Shown here: positions 41,390 through 50,392 of the stretch, piece after piece
Numbering within the stretch: position 1 is the first letter of the stretch
How the letters are laid out: every line of letters begins with the position of its first letter
NCBI GenBank assembly: GCA_035535995.1
Contig: DATLOZ010000020.1
Coordinates: 1-64,000 of the forward strand
Length of the DNA: 64,000 nt
Direction: 5' to 3'
Source: JANYCO01 sp035535995
GTDB lineage: Bacteria; Bacteroidota; Bacteroidia; Cytophagales; Cytophagaceae
Program-made: the position numbers and the translations under genes
The notes under the pieces: model-generated
The model's input: only the letters and a program-made list of their open reading frames with translations
Told to the model about the DNA's origin: nothing
The model's database searches: none

Positions 41390-43378
41390 ATGAAAACCTC
41401 ATTATTTTTTTTCCTCATAATAGGACTGTTGAGTTTTGCCCCCTTGCGAAGTTACGGTCAGGGGAGTGGTGCAGACGGTCCGTTGAATGTCGCCTCCGGC
41501 ACTACTACGATCAACTCAGTAGCTACAGCAATATCCGGCTCTAATGCGGTTGGAACAACTATCAATGTAACTTCTACGGCAGGCTTTGCAGTAGGAGATC
41601 TGATACTTATTATCCAGATGGATGGAACAAACGCGGGTACTTATGATGAACGAACAATTACTTCTTTAACGCTTACTTCTTTTACCTTTTCAGGTTCTAC
41701 TTCTGCTGTTTACTCCAGTTCAGGAGCAAATAGAGCACAAGTGATCCGTGTTCCACAATACACTACAGTCACTGTAAATTCGGGAGCTACACTTACAGCG
41801 CCTCCATGGAATGGCGCTACAGGCGGCGTACTGATTTTTGCGGCCGATGGTGCTGTAACCGATAACGGTACGATCACTATGAGCGGGAAAGGATTTACAG
41901 GAGGTACAGGAGGTACGGGTAATGCAGCCGGTACGGCTGGAGCATCAGGCAGTGGAGCTAATTCTTCAGGGGGCAATGGCACTGATGCAAGTCCGGTTGT
42001 AGGTGGATTAGGCGGAGTTTCAGCAGGTGGAGATGGTGGTAATGGTGGTATAGGAAATATGGCTGCAGCTGCCAATCCTGGTATTACAGGAAACGGCACG
42101 GGAGGTGGTACTTCCGGCTATGCAGGTGCAAATATGTCGAGCGGATTGGGTATGCTTACGATGGGCGGCGGTGGCGGCGGCGGCCAGGGTGGTCGTGGCG
42201 GTCAGTATGGCGGTAGTGGCGGCGGTGGCGGCGCTTCTTCGGTTGTATTGCTAGGAAGCGGTGGAGGATCCAATGGACAAAACGGAACAGTAGGTACAGC
42301 TTCTACAGCAGTAGGTGGCACAGGTGGTACCGGTGGTGGAATTATTTTAATGCATGTAAATTCTTTTGCAGGAAATGGCTTGGTAGTTACCGACGGACAA
42401 AACGGTACAGCCGGCACTGGTGTAGGCGGTACAGGTGGAGACGGCGGCAATGGTGGCAATGGTGGAGCATTCCTTTCCGGTCTTGTACTCACCAATGGTG
42501 GTGGCGGCGGCGGCGGCGGAAAAGGTGGCCAGGGTGGAATGGGTTCTGGTGGCGGCGGCGGCGGCGGCCCGGGAGTGATCGCCATGACAAGCGTGTACCC
42601 TACTTCGGGCTGGACAGGTTCGATGAGTAATAACCCTGGCTCCGGCGGAGTAGGCGGAGCAGGAGGTACATCCGGGGTATCTGGCAATGGTGGTACAGCT
42701 GGTGGAGCATTTCTTTTAGGAACTCCGGGTGTTGCCGGTGCAAGCGGCGGCGCTGTGTCAGCAGGTCCTACAGGCCCGAGCGGTCAACCGAGTCCTTCGT
42801 CAATTCCTCCGATTTATCTACCGGTTACACTGCTTAGCTTTACCGGCAAGGTTTCCGGACAATCTATCTTGTTGAACTGGAATACTACTTCAGCAAAAAC
42901 TAACCATACCTTTATCATCGAAAAAAGCACCGATGGAGTGCATTATACTACCCTTACGGAACAAGACGGCAAAAACTCTTCGGCAGACCTCGTGTCTTAT
43001 GCATTTACCGATAACAATCCTTACAACGGTCATAATTACTATAGACTCACAGAAGTGGATGAGAATGGTGAACATCTTTTAAATGTGATCGAAGTAGAAT
43101 ATCAAAACCAAATAAGCACAGGAACTTTCGAGGTTTATCCAAATCCGGTAGGAGAAGATAAGATCATTTATCTAACCTCAAGCGAAGTAGCAATACAATC
43201 GATCAAAATTACTTTGTACTCTGTGACAGGTCAGGTGCTCTTTCTAAAAGAAGGAACTTTTCAAATGGAACAATACAAACTTCTGCTTCCTGAAATATTG
43301 GAGTCTGGTGTTTATACGTTGGAAATTGCTGGATATGGCTCTCAAACTGTGAAGACAGAAAAAATGGTAGTACGATAA
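41390..43378 (+). CDS. Glycine-rich secreted surface protein with T9SS tail
   Basis: A 662-residue protein with a signal peptide (hydrophobic 4-20, ending YGQ). Residues ~28-150 form a beta-rich domain. Residues ~165-460 are a Gly-rich (GG, GGT, GNGG) repeat region with runs of five to seven Gly. Then comes a ~90-residue domain starting LPVTLLSFTGKV with NWNTTSAKTNHTFIIEKS, a fibronectin-like piece common before T9SS signals. The last ~80 residues (FEVYPNPVGEDK to the end) fit a T9SS type A sorting domain. It is probably exported and attached to the cell surface. The Gly region resembles PE_PGRS-like or adhesin regions only in composition. Confidence 0.85.
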   Translation: MKTSLFFFLIIGLLSFAPLRSYGQGSGADGPLNVASGTTTINSVATAISGSNAVGTTINVTSTAGFAVGDLILIIQMDGTNAGTYDERTITSLTLTSFTFSGSTSAVYSSSGANRAQVIRVPQYTTVTVNSGATLTAPPWNGATGGVLIFAADGAVTDNGTITMSGKGFTGGTGGTGNAAGTAGASGSGANSSGGNGTDASPVVGGLGGVSAGGDGGNGGIGNMAAAANPGITGNGTGGGTSGYAGANMSSGLGMLTMGGGGGGGQGGRGGQYGGSGGGGGASSVVLLGSGGGSNGQNGTVGTASTAVGGTGGTGGGIILMHVNSFAGNGLVVTDGQNGTAGTGVGGTGGDGGNGGNGGAFLSGLVLTNGGGGGGGGKGGQGGMGSGGGGGGGPGVIAMTSVYPTSGWTGSMSNNPGSGGVGGAGGTSGVSGNGGTAGGAFLLGTPGVAGASGGAVSAGPTGPSGQPSPSSIPPIYLPVTLLSFTGKVSGQSILLNWNTTSAKTNHTFIIEKSTDGVHYTTLTEQDGKNSSADLVSYAFTDNNPYNGHNYYRLTEVDENGEHLLNVIEVEYQNQISTGTFEVYPNPVGEDKIIYLTSSEVAIQSIKITLYSVTGQVLFLKEGTFQMEQYKLLLPEILESGVYTLEIAGYGSQTVKTEKMVVR

Positions 43379-43432
43379 ATTCAGTACTTAACGTTCTACA
43401 AAAATATACGAGCATACCAATCACTATAAAAA

Positions 43433-43461
43433 ATGCGGACCGCCCTTCTGGTGGTCCGCAT
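43433..43461 (+). terminator. Terminator after the glycine-rich protein gene
   Basis: ATGCGGACCGCC pairs with GGTGGTCCGCAT (one mismatch) with a short loop. It can act for both convergent genes. Confidence 0.8.
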
Positions 43462-43494
43462 GACTTAAAATAAAAATTACTATTGGAATATTCG

Positions 43495-44313
43495 TTATGC
43501 TGCATGAATCGTTTCTTTGTATTTGTGCACGATTTCCTGAAAGAGATTTTCGTCGAGCAGATCCTGAATGGAGTTGATGATAAAATCAGGGGCATAGCCA
43601 TAATTTGAGAGAGCATCTTTTTTAGTTACTCCGGATAAGGTCAATACCGTAGTAAAACCCATTGCCCCCGCGCCCAGGATATCGGTTTCCATTGTATCAC
43701 CGATCATGATCGTTTCATCGGTAGTAAGTCCCAATGCTTTTCGAGCCATACGCATCATGATGGGACTAGGTTTACCTACGCTGAATGCTTTTTTACCGGT
43801 AGCAAATTCAATCATTGCTACAAAGGCGCCGCAGCCGGCCCTGTATTTGCCGCCATCAATCGGGCAGTTGGGATCAAGATTAGTAGCAATAAGTTTAGAA
43901 CCATTCATTACCATATTTACAGCTTTATCTACTGCTTCCAGCATGATCGTTCTACCTTCACCGATCACCACATAATCCGGATTTTCTTCTACGATTGAAT
44001 AACCATGATTGTGCAACTCTGTCAGCAAACCTCCCTCCCCGATCACATAAGCAGTTCCTTCAGGTTTAATAGTAGATAAATAACGCGCCGTAGCCAATCC
44101 GCATGTAAAAATATCTTCTACCTCTACTTGAAAACCGAGTGCATTTAATTTATAGCATACATCGCGGCTAGTGCGTTGGCTATTGTTGGTCAAAAATTTG
44201 AAAGGGATATCATCGGTTTTTAATTTATTAATAAATGGAATAGCTCCCGGAATCGGTTCTTTCCCTTTGTAAATCACACCATCCATATCAATCAGAAATC
44301 CTCTTTTCTCCAT
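43495..44313 (-). CDS. HAD-IIA (NagD-like) phosphatase
   Basis: A 272-residue hydrolase. FLIDMDGVIYKG (motif I, nucleophile and acid/base Asp), LTNNSQRT (motif II), Lys in VGKPSP (motif III), and MIGDTMETDILGA (motif IV) are all intact, with the cap domain of type IIA between motifs II and III. Such enzymes remove phosphate from nucleotides or sugar phosphates. Monocistronic. Substrate cannot be read from sequence. Confidence 0.93.
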   Translation of the reverse strand: MEKRGFLIDMDGVIYKGKEPIPGAIPFINKLKTDDIPFKFLTNNSQRTSRDVCYKLNALGFQVEVEDIFTCGLATARYLSTIKPEGTAYVIGEGGLLTELHNHGYSIVEENPDYVVIGEGRTIMLEAVDKAVNMVMNGSKLIATNLDPNCPIDGGKYRAGCGAFVAMIEFATGKKAFSVGKPSPIMMRMARKALGLTTDETIMIGDTMETDILGAGAMGFTTVLTLSGVTKKDALSNYGYAPDFIINSIQDLLDENLFQEIVHKYKETIHAA

Positions 44314-44944
44314 ATCGTATTTATTTATAACCTTGTTTGTTGTAAAAGTATACTAAGTGTTGTTTCATTGCTTTATTTTTTAACTCTAAATATTACTTTT
44401 TTATAAAAATAGAACAGATTCTATTTTAAATTATAGCCACTAGCGACAAATAGGAGTATTTTGGTATTCAATGTTTGTACTATAGGTTTAGAAAATGGTT
44501 TGCAACTGATTTATTTCTTTTTTTATATTTTTTAGAAATCGCATACTTATCCGGAAATACAAAGAATAGGATTAAAAAGATAATAGATGTTCCTCTTAAA
44601 GAAATCTTCACTTTTTTCAAGAGATATTACTTTCAGTACTTAAAATAACTTTCACAGCATGTTGCAGTAAAAGGGGATAAAAAATAATTTTTTTGATTTC
44701 TTGCGCTTCATTTGTTTCTATAGAATGAATTAAAAAAGTTATTTTTCTTCTTTATTTAGCAGCCAGGCAAGTTTTTTATCCTCTATTGCGATTGTTATTC
44801 ATGCGTCAAAAACAAAATTACAGATAGGACATTTTCTTCAAATTTTTGTAAAAAAGCACAACCCGACCGGTTACGTATACCTTTTTCGCGTATTCAAAAG
44901 TAGAGACGTACCACTAAGTAATTATAAAATTAAACCACTATACA
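44314..44944. other. Long AT-rich divergent intergenic region
   Basis: 631 bases between the HAD gene and the lectin gene. Only very short open frames; no RNA gene, repeat or clear promoter recognised. It may carry the lectin gene's regulatory region. Confidence 0.45.
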
Positions 44945-47572
44945 ATGAAACGTGAACCAACACAGACGCCGTTAGCCTTCGCTGGTAAGGTTAAAAACTT
45001 CACGGTTTTCTTTCTTATCATAACCCTATGGTCTATGACCAGTACAATTTTTGGTCAGACTTACCAGGTAAACGGGAATGCGGTCAACTATGGAAACGGT
45101 CTGGTCCGTATGACCACTTCCTCTGCAGGAACCTGGCAGACTTCTTCTGCCTGGAGTACTACCAAACAAGATCTGACACAACCTTTTGATATGAGCTTCG
45201 ATATGTTTTTCGGATGCGAAAACGGTCCGAACGGAGGCGACGGAATGACATTTACCTTTCAGAATGCAGGCATTAACGCTATTGGTGGCGGTGGTGGATT
45301 CCTGGGAATCGGCGGCGGACCAATTGTATCGCCAGCTATTTCCATAGAATTTGATACCTATGATGGTACTGCTGCCGGAGGATCTAATGAGATCCCTGCA
45401 GACCATATTGCCATCGATGTTAATGGAGATGTAAATAATACGAATCAATTCTTTATAGGATCCGATGGTGTATCGAAAACGGTACAAGCAGTAGCAGGAG
45501 GAAGAGACTTGGAAGACTGTGCTACCAATGCCAACAATTTTTATACTATACGAATCGTATGGGATCCTGTAGGAAAAACTTTGAAACTATACGAAGAAGG
45601 AGTGCTCACCATGACGTATACCAATGATATTGTCGCCAATATTTTTGGAGGAAACTCTTCTGTATATTGGGGATTCACAGGCGCTACAGGTACTGCTTCC
45701 AATGAACAGTGGATCGCGCCTTCGGGAACGATCATTCCATGGAGCTGTTCTGTCAACTCTTGCTGTACGCCTTTCACGGTAACGCCTACAGGACCTACTA
45801 TGGTTTGTAGCTCACCAATCACATTGGGCACTACTGGTTCTTACAGCAGCTACAGCTGGTCTACCGGGCAAACTTCTTCAACGATCAATATTTCTACTCC
45901 GGGCACTTATACAGTAAATGTATTACAAAGCCAGGCAGGACAAATGTGTCCTGGTTCGGCTACTTTCAACATTACAACAAGTGGCCCTACTGCTACAATA
46001 TCCGGAGGCGGCACAATCTGCAACGATGGCACTACTACTACTCCACTGTCGGTAACCCTCACAGGTACTTCGCCCTGGACGCTTACCTATGCGATCGATG
46101 GCGTAGCTCAGACTCCTATCACAGGAATTACTACTTCTCCTTATGTGATCAATGGAAAAGCGCAACATACCTACACACTCTCTTCCGTATCTGACAATGC
46201 AGGTTGTAACGGTGCAACGAGCGGCACTGCGCAAGTCAATGCTTATACAGGTTTGCCGATAGGACATGACAATACCTTTGTTGCTCCCGGAAGTACAACG
46301 CTTACAGTAGACAACGGTGGAGGCACGTACCAATGGTATGATGGAGGAGTATTGGTGAATACCGGAACTTCATTTACTACACCTACACTTGCTGCTACCA
46401 AGACATATACCGTAGTAAATACAGCGCTTACGGCATCTGTGAGCAAAAGCATTGCCTACTTAAACAATACCCAATACGGAGCAGGAGGAAATAACACTGC
46501 TACCGCTACAGGCCTTCCTAAAGCGGTAGACTGGCTTAACTTCACAGCCAATTCCAGCTTTACGCTTAACTCCGTAAGTGTCGACACCTGGATCATTGCA
46601 AGTCCGCAAGCTGCGGGTTCTAATGTTACTGTATATCTTACCGATAATACGAATCCCGCTTTATCTACGAGTGTTACAGTGCCGGTTTCAGGATTTGCAG
46701 CTAATACGACACAAAGTATATTGGTATCTTTTGGCAGTTATAATATTATCTCAGGACATAGTTATCAGATTAGTTACGAAGGAACAGGAAGTGCCCAGGG
46801 AATTATGTACTGGGATTTTGTTGGTCCTCGTGGAGGCTGGACAGGCCCGCCGGCAGTAATCACCAAAGACCCTGAAGTAACGATTACTGTACCGAACCAG
46901 GGAAATTATCCAGGTATTTTTAATTGGCAGATCACTACAGGCTCACCTGCTGCTGCCTGCGGAGCTACACCTGTAACAGCATACGCAGTAGTACCAGCTC
47001 CTATTACTTTGTTGGAATTCACCGCAGCATATACCAAACCAAAGGTTGTAACACTTCACTGGAGCACTACTGCAGAGATCAATAATAACTATTACACTGT
47101 GCAACGTTCTACAGATGGTATTCATTTTATCGATATCCTTGTAATACCTGGTGCCGGTAATAGCAATCAATTTCTTTCTTACAATGCGCTGGACGAAGAT
47201 GCTCTTGCGGGAGTATCGTATTACAGATTGAAGCAAACAGACTTTGATGGAAAGTTCACATACTCCAATATAGTCAAGGTCTCCAGCGCGGGCAATGAGT
47301 TTAGCTTTATGCTTTCTCCAAACTTGTGCAACGACCAGTCGGATGTAAAGATCTTTATTGCGGGTGCGGGGAGAAACGAAAAAATTCCGGTAGAGATATT
47401 TGATGTATTGGGAAGAAAAATATATTCCACTACATGTCTCACCGATGGATTAGGAAGTGCTTCGGAATATCTTGTGCTAAGCGGTGCAGGGCTTACTACC
47501 GGCACTTATATCGTAGTAGCTTATCCTGCAAGCGGCAAGGAGTTTAAGCAGAAGATCGTTTATATGAACTAA
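44945..47572 (+). CDS. L-type lectin-like surface protein with T9SS tail
   Basis: An 875-residue protein with an extended signal region (basic to residue ~20, hydrophobic 21-38, ending FGQ). Residues ~45-270 look like an L-type (legume-like) lectin: FDMSFDMFFGCENGPNGGDGMTF, SIEFDTYDGT, and IRIVWDPVGKTLKLYEEG are the core strands. Several beta-sandwich repeats follow (~275-510), then a unit around 515-680, the THLLEF-type PITLLEFTAAYTKPKVVTLHWS domain, and a C-terminal T9SS sorting domain. It probably binds sugars at the cell surface. The frame is intact from end to end. Confidence 0.85.
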   Translation: MKREPTQTPLAFAGKVKNFTVFFLIITLWSMTSTIFGQTYQVNGNAVNYGNGLVRMTTSSAGTWQTSSAWSTTKQDLTQPFDMSFDMFFGCENGPNGGDGMTFTFQNAGINAIGGGGGFLGIGGGPIVSPAISIEFDTYDGTAAGGSNEIPADHIAIDVNGDVNNTNQFFIGSDGVSKTVQAVAGGRDLEDCATNANNFYTIRIVWDPVGKTLKLYEEGVLTMTYTNDIVANIFGGNSSVYWGFTGATGTASNEQWIAPSGTIIPWSCSVNSCCTPFTVTPTGPTMVCSSPITLGTTGSYSSYSWSTGQTSSTINISTPGTYTVNVLQSQAGQMCPGSATFNITTSGPTATISGGGTICNDGTTTTPLSVTLTGTSPWTLTYAIDGVAQTPITGITTSPYVINGKAQHTYTLSSVSDNAGCNGATSGTAQVNAYTGLPIGHDNTFVAPGSTTLTVDNGGGTYQWYDGGVLVNTGTSFTTPTLAATKTYTVVNTALTASVSKSIAYLNNTQYGAGGNNTATATGLPKAVDWLNFTANSSFTLNSVSVDTWIIASPQAAGSNVTVYLTDNTNPALSTSVTVPVSGFAANTTQSILVSFGSYNIISGHSYQISYEGTGSAQGIMYWDFVGPRGGWTGPPAVITKDPEVTITVPNQGNYPGIFNWQITTGSPAAACGATPVTAYAVVPAPITLLEFTAAYTKPKVVTLHWSTTAEINNNYYTVQRSTDGIHFIDILVIPGAGNSNQFLSYNALDEDALAGVSYYRLKQTDFDGKFTYSNIVKVSSAGNEFSFMLSPNLCNDQSDVKIFIAGAGRNEKIPVEIFDVLGRKIYSTTCLTDGLGSASEYLVLSGAGLTTGTYIVVAYPASGKEFKQKIVYMN

Positions 47573-47573
47573 A

Positions 47574-47648
47574 AAAAGTTAAAAGTTTAAGGTTGAAAGT
47601 TAAAAAACAAAATATTTTGAACCTTAAATTTTCAACTTTCAACTTTTT
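47574..47648. repeat. AAAGTTGAAAGTTTAAGG-type inverted repeat
   Basis: AGTTTAAGGTTGAAAGTT at 47585-47602 is mirrored from about 47620. The AT-rich hairpin lies between the lectin and mmcQ stop codons and includes the mmcQ stop. It resembles, in composition, the family at 50.3 kb but with different units. Confidence 0.6.
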
Positions 47649-48024
47649 CCAAATCCCATTCAAGGATATATTTTGGAAATCCCAATTCTTCACGCTGCTT
47701 GCGTGTGAGCGAATCGGCTACAAGGTTGTAGGAATGATCGATCCATTTTTTCAGCAGTAGATCGGAGATACTTCCATCCATGATGATGGTATTCCAATGA
47801 GCTTTGTTCATGTGATAACCAGGTTGCACTGCATTATATTTTTCGCGCAGGAGCAAGGCTAATTTCGGATCACATTTGAGGTTAATACTTTCAAAATCTT
47901 CAATGCCGCTGAGGGCAAACATTTTTCCCATCACTTTAAATACTAAAGTTTCCGGACCGAAAGGACATTCTTCGGTAACTCCGTTTTTTGAGATACAGTA
48001 TTCGCGGTACTCTTCGATATTCAT
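47632..48024 (-). CDS. MmcQ/YjbR-family protein
   Basis: A 130-residue protein of the MmcQ/YjbR fold. EECPFGPETLVFKVMGKMFALSG is the characteristic N-terminal block, and the middle and C-terminal YHMNKAHWNTIIMDGSISDLLLKKWIDHSYNLV block is also typical. These are small DNA-binding-like proteins of unknown role (CyaY-like fold). It is followed upstream by a small membrane protein gene and ispG on the same strand. The last residues and stop come from an AT-rich inverted repeat. Confidence 0.92.
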   Translation of the reverse strand: MNIEEYREYCISKNGVTEECPFGPETLVFKVMGKMFALSGIEDFESINLKCDPKLALLLREKYNAVQPGYHMNKAHWNTIIMDGSISDLLLKKWIDHSYNLVADSLTRKQREELGFPKYILEWDLEKVES

Positions 48025-48042
48025 AAAAGTGAAGAATAAAAA

Positions 48043-48219
48043 TTAACGAATAAAATTTTTGTAAATGATCACAATCACACCAATTAACAAGCCAATGATA
48101 GAAATCTTATTGCTCCAGTGCATCATCTTGATATTCGTATTCATAGGCCGCGACGGATCTTTCTTGCGGAAATAATATCCGAACACGTCTGAGAAGTTGA
48201 AATACTCTTTTAGTTTCAT
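48043..48219 (-). CDS. Small membrane protein, DUF6728-type (58 aa)
   Basis: The frame starts MKLKEYFNFSDVFGYYFRKK and has one transmembrane segment over residues ~40-53, with RPMNTNIKMMHWSNKIS just before it. The charged N-terminal part, Phe/Tyr-rich GYYFRKKDP motif and single helix match what I know as DUF6728, a family restricted to Bacteroidota. Function unknown. It lies 19 bases after the ispG stop and 18 bases before mmcQ, likely co-transcribed with ispG. Confidence 0.75.
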   Translation of the reverse strand: MKLKEYFNFSDVFGYYFRKKDPSRPMNTNIKMMHWSNKISIIGLLIGVIVIIYKNFIR

Positions 48220-48238
48220 ATGCTTGATTTTAATTCAA

Positions 48239-50233
48239 TTATTCACTGAGAATAGCTTCCAGCCATTTGCCATCTTCCCGTATCAGCTCTATCAGCTCAT
48301 CCACCGCTTTGTCGGAAGGAACCGCTTTTTTCACTACGTTCTGTCCTCTGTACAGAGCGATCTTATCTTTTCCTACACCCACATATCCGTAGTCAGCATC
48401 GGCCATTTCTCCCGGGCCATTTACGATACATCCCATGATCCCGATCTTGATGCCTTTCAGGTGGTCGGTACGTTTGCGGATCATTGCAGTGGTTTCCTGA
48501 AGATCGAAAAGCGTTCTTCCGCAGGAAGGACAAGAGATGTATTCTGTTTTCGACATCCTTGTTCTGGCCGCCTGGAGAATTCCAAACGACAGGCTGTTCA
48601 TGCTTTTCAGAAGATTGAGCTGGGAAGTTCTGTCGCTAAATTTGTTTAGTTCTGTACTCAGCAAAATACCGTCGCCTAAGCCGTCTACAAGCAATCCGCC
48701 TACATCGGTAGAAGCGTAGAGCTGCAGTTGTTCCTCCGGCATGTTTTCAAATTGGCGTTGAATGATCACCGGCGCTTTTACCTCGTTTTCGATCAGGTAG
48801 AAGAACAATCTCCTCAAAGCCGCCATAGCATGGAGGTTGGTGGTAGTGAGGATCAACACAGCTGTAGGATCGTTTTTCACTTTCGTGTAAAACGCTTCGT
48901 GCATATGTTTGTAATTTACTTTTATGAAATTCAAATTGCCATGCAGCTTTCCGGATTGCTCCAGGTATTCATCGCCTGTAAGTAATGGAAATTTATGCAG
49001 TTGATCTTCGTGTGTTTTCCAGCTGCTGTAATTCAGGATCTCTTTCAATCCGTTTGGAAGCATAAATGAAATAGGCTGATCGCCGGTATAGATGAAGTCA
49101 CTGCCCAGGTCGTTCATGTTCCATTTATCGAGTAAAGGAAGATAGAAATGGCCGATGTTTTTAAGGTCTTCCACTTGAACATTTTCCACCCTGCTAAAGT
49201 CCATGATCACACGCGGCACATTGCTATTGCCGATGTTGAGTACTTCATTTGTATTTCTTCTGAAATATTGGAAGGGATTGATCGGCGAAACCTCTACCGG
49301 TTTTATTTCTTTATGCTCTTTGCGATTGGTATATCGGTCGATCAGCATTTTTGCCACCGGGGCTTCGAATTCAGGATCTTCGGTAAGCGATACTCTTACG
49401 GTATCACCCAATCCGTCTTCCAGCAAGGTACCGATCCCTACGGCCGATTTTACACGTCCGTCTTCGCCTTCTCCGGCTTCTGTTACACCCAGGTGAAGTG
49501 GGTAAGGCTGAAGTTTTTCTTCTTCTAATTTTTGCACCAGCAAACGATAAGCTTGTACCATTACCTGGGTATTGCTCGCTTTCATCGAGATCACGAGGTT
49601 GTAATAATTCATATCCTCACAGATACGAATAAACTCAAGGGCGGATTCCACCATCCCAAGGGGAGTGTCGCCGTAGCGGCTCAGGATGCGGTCAGAGAGA
49701 GAACCATGGTTGGTTCCAATTCTCATCGCAGTGCCGTATTCTTTACAGATCTTTACTAAAGGCTCAAAGCGTTCGCGGATTCTATTCAGTTCGGCCTGGT
49801 AGGTAATATCCGTATATTCAATGTTTTCAAATCTTTTTTTATCGGCGTAGTTGCCCGGATTCACGCGCACTTTTTGTACAAGTTTTGCAGCCAGTTCGGC
49901 AGCATTAGGAGTGAAGTGAATATCGGCGATCAGGGGAGTTTTGTATCCTTTGAGTTCAAGTTCTTTGCGGATCTTGCCCAGGTTTTCTGCTTCCTTCAGG
50001 CTGGGAGCCGTAATGCGGATGTATTCGCAGCCAGATTCAATCATGCGGATACATTGTTCTACCGAGCCCTTTGTATCCATCGTATCCACGGTAGTCATGG
50101 ACTGTACGCGGATAGGGTTATCGCCTCCCATTGGTACTCCTCCGATGTCTACTACACGTGTCTTCCTGCGCGAGTACGCAGTAAGGCTATCACAATACTT
50201 TGTTTTAAGGAGATCAGATGTCAGATCGAGCAT
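48239..50233 (-). CDS. ispG: 4-hydroxy-3-methylbut-2-enyl diphosphate synthase, long form
   Basis: From the ATG at 50233 it has 664 residues. The N-terminal TIM barrel (with GGVPMGGDNPIRVQSMTT, VRVNPGNYADK and RIGTNHGSLSDR), a large central insertion (~340-540) typical of plant and Bacteroidota GcpE, and a C-terminal [4Fe-4S] domain with cysteines in CPSCGRTLFD and GIMGCIVNGPGEMADADYG are all there. It reductively opens the cyclic diphosphate to HMBPP in the MEP isoprenoid pathway. The TTG at 50260 lies within a probable -7 promoter box, which favours the ATG. Confidence 0.96.
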   Translation of the reverse strand: MLDLTSDLLKTKYCDSLTAYSRRKTRVVDIGGVPMGGDNPIRVQSMTTVDTMDTKGSVEQCIRMIESGCEYIRITAPSLKEAENLGKIRKELELKGYKTPLIADIHFTPNAAELAAKLVQKVRVNPGNYADKKRFENIEYTDITYQAELNRIRERFEPLVKICKEYGTAMRIGTNHGSLSDRILSRYGDTPLGMVESALEFIRICEDMNYYNLVISMKASNTQVMVQAYRLLVQKLEEEKLQPYPLHLGVTEAGEGEDGRVKSAVGIGTLLEDGLGDTVRVSLTEDPEFEAPVAKMLIDRYTNRKEHKEIKPVEVSPINPFQYFRRNTNEVLNIGNSNVPRVIMDFSRVENVQVEDLKNIGHFYLPLLDKWNMNDLGSDFIYTGDQPISFMLPNGLKEILNYSSWKTHEDQLHKFPLLTGDEYLEQSGKLHGNLNFIKVNYKHMHEAFYTKVKNDPTAVLILTTTNLHAMAALRRLFFYLIENEVKAPVIIQRQFENMPEEQLQLYASTDVGGLLVDGLGDGILLSTELNKFSDRTSQLNLLKSMNSLSFGILQAARTRMSKTEYISCPSCGRTLFDLQETTAMIRKRTDHLKGIKIGIMGCIVNGPGEMADADYGYVGVGKDKIALYRGQNVVKKAVPSDKAVDELIELIREDGKWLEAILSE

Positions 50234-50257
50234 AAATGTTAACTGATTTTTATAGTA

Positions 50258-50265
50258 CAAATATA
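50258..50265 (-). promoter_or_regulatory. Possible -7 box for ispG
   Basis: Minus-strand TATATTTG, matching TAnnTTTG, 24 bases before the ATG. It overlaps the upstream in-frame TTG and so argues against that start. No well-spaced -33 box was found. Confidence 0.45.
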
Positions 50266-50305
50266 CTCAAAAAAAGCAAAAAAAGCTGTGTTGAAGGATA
50301 GGTGA

Positions 50306-50392
50306 GAAGTTATGAATGTTGAGTTATGAGTTATGAATTAAAAAATAAGACTATGCTAAATTCATAATTCATAACTCAACATTTACAACTTA
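50306..50392. repeat. ATTCATAACTCATAATTC-family inverted pair, copy 5
   Basis: The left arm 50306-50340 (GTTATGAATGTTGAGTTATG and on) mirrors the right arm 50358-50392. The right arm contains the galE stop. It lies between ispG's promoter and galE's 3' end. Confidence 0.75.

Noticed and set aside
42202..42687. Long proline-rich frame antisense to the glycine-rich gene
   Set aside because: It is the mirror of Gly codons (GGN read as NCC) and has no start context; the plus-strand gene has a signal peptide and T9SS tail.
41880..42760. Direct short repeats that could suggest a CRISPR or minisatellite array
   Set aside because: The repeats are irregular GGT/GGN codons in frame within one gene; there are no constant repeats with unique spacers.
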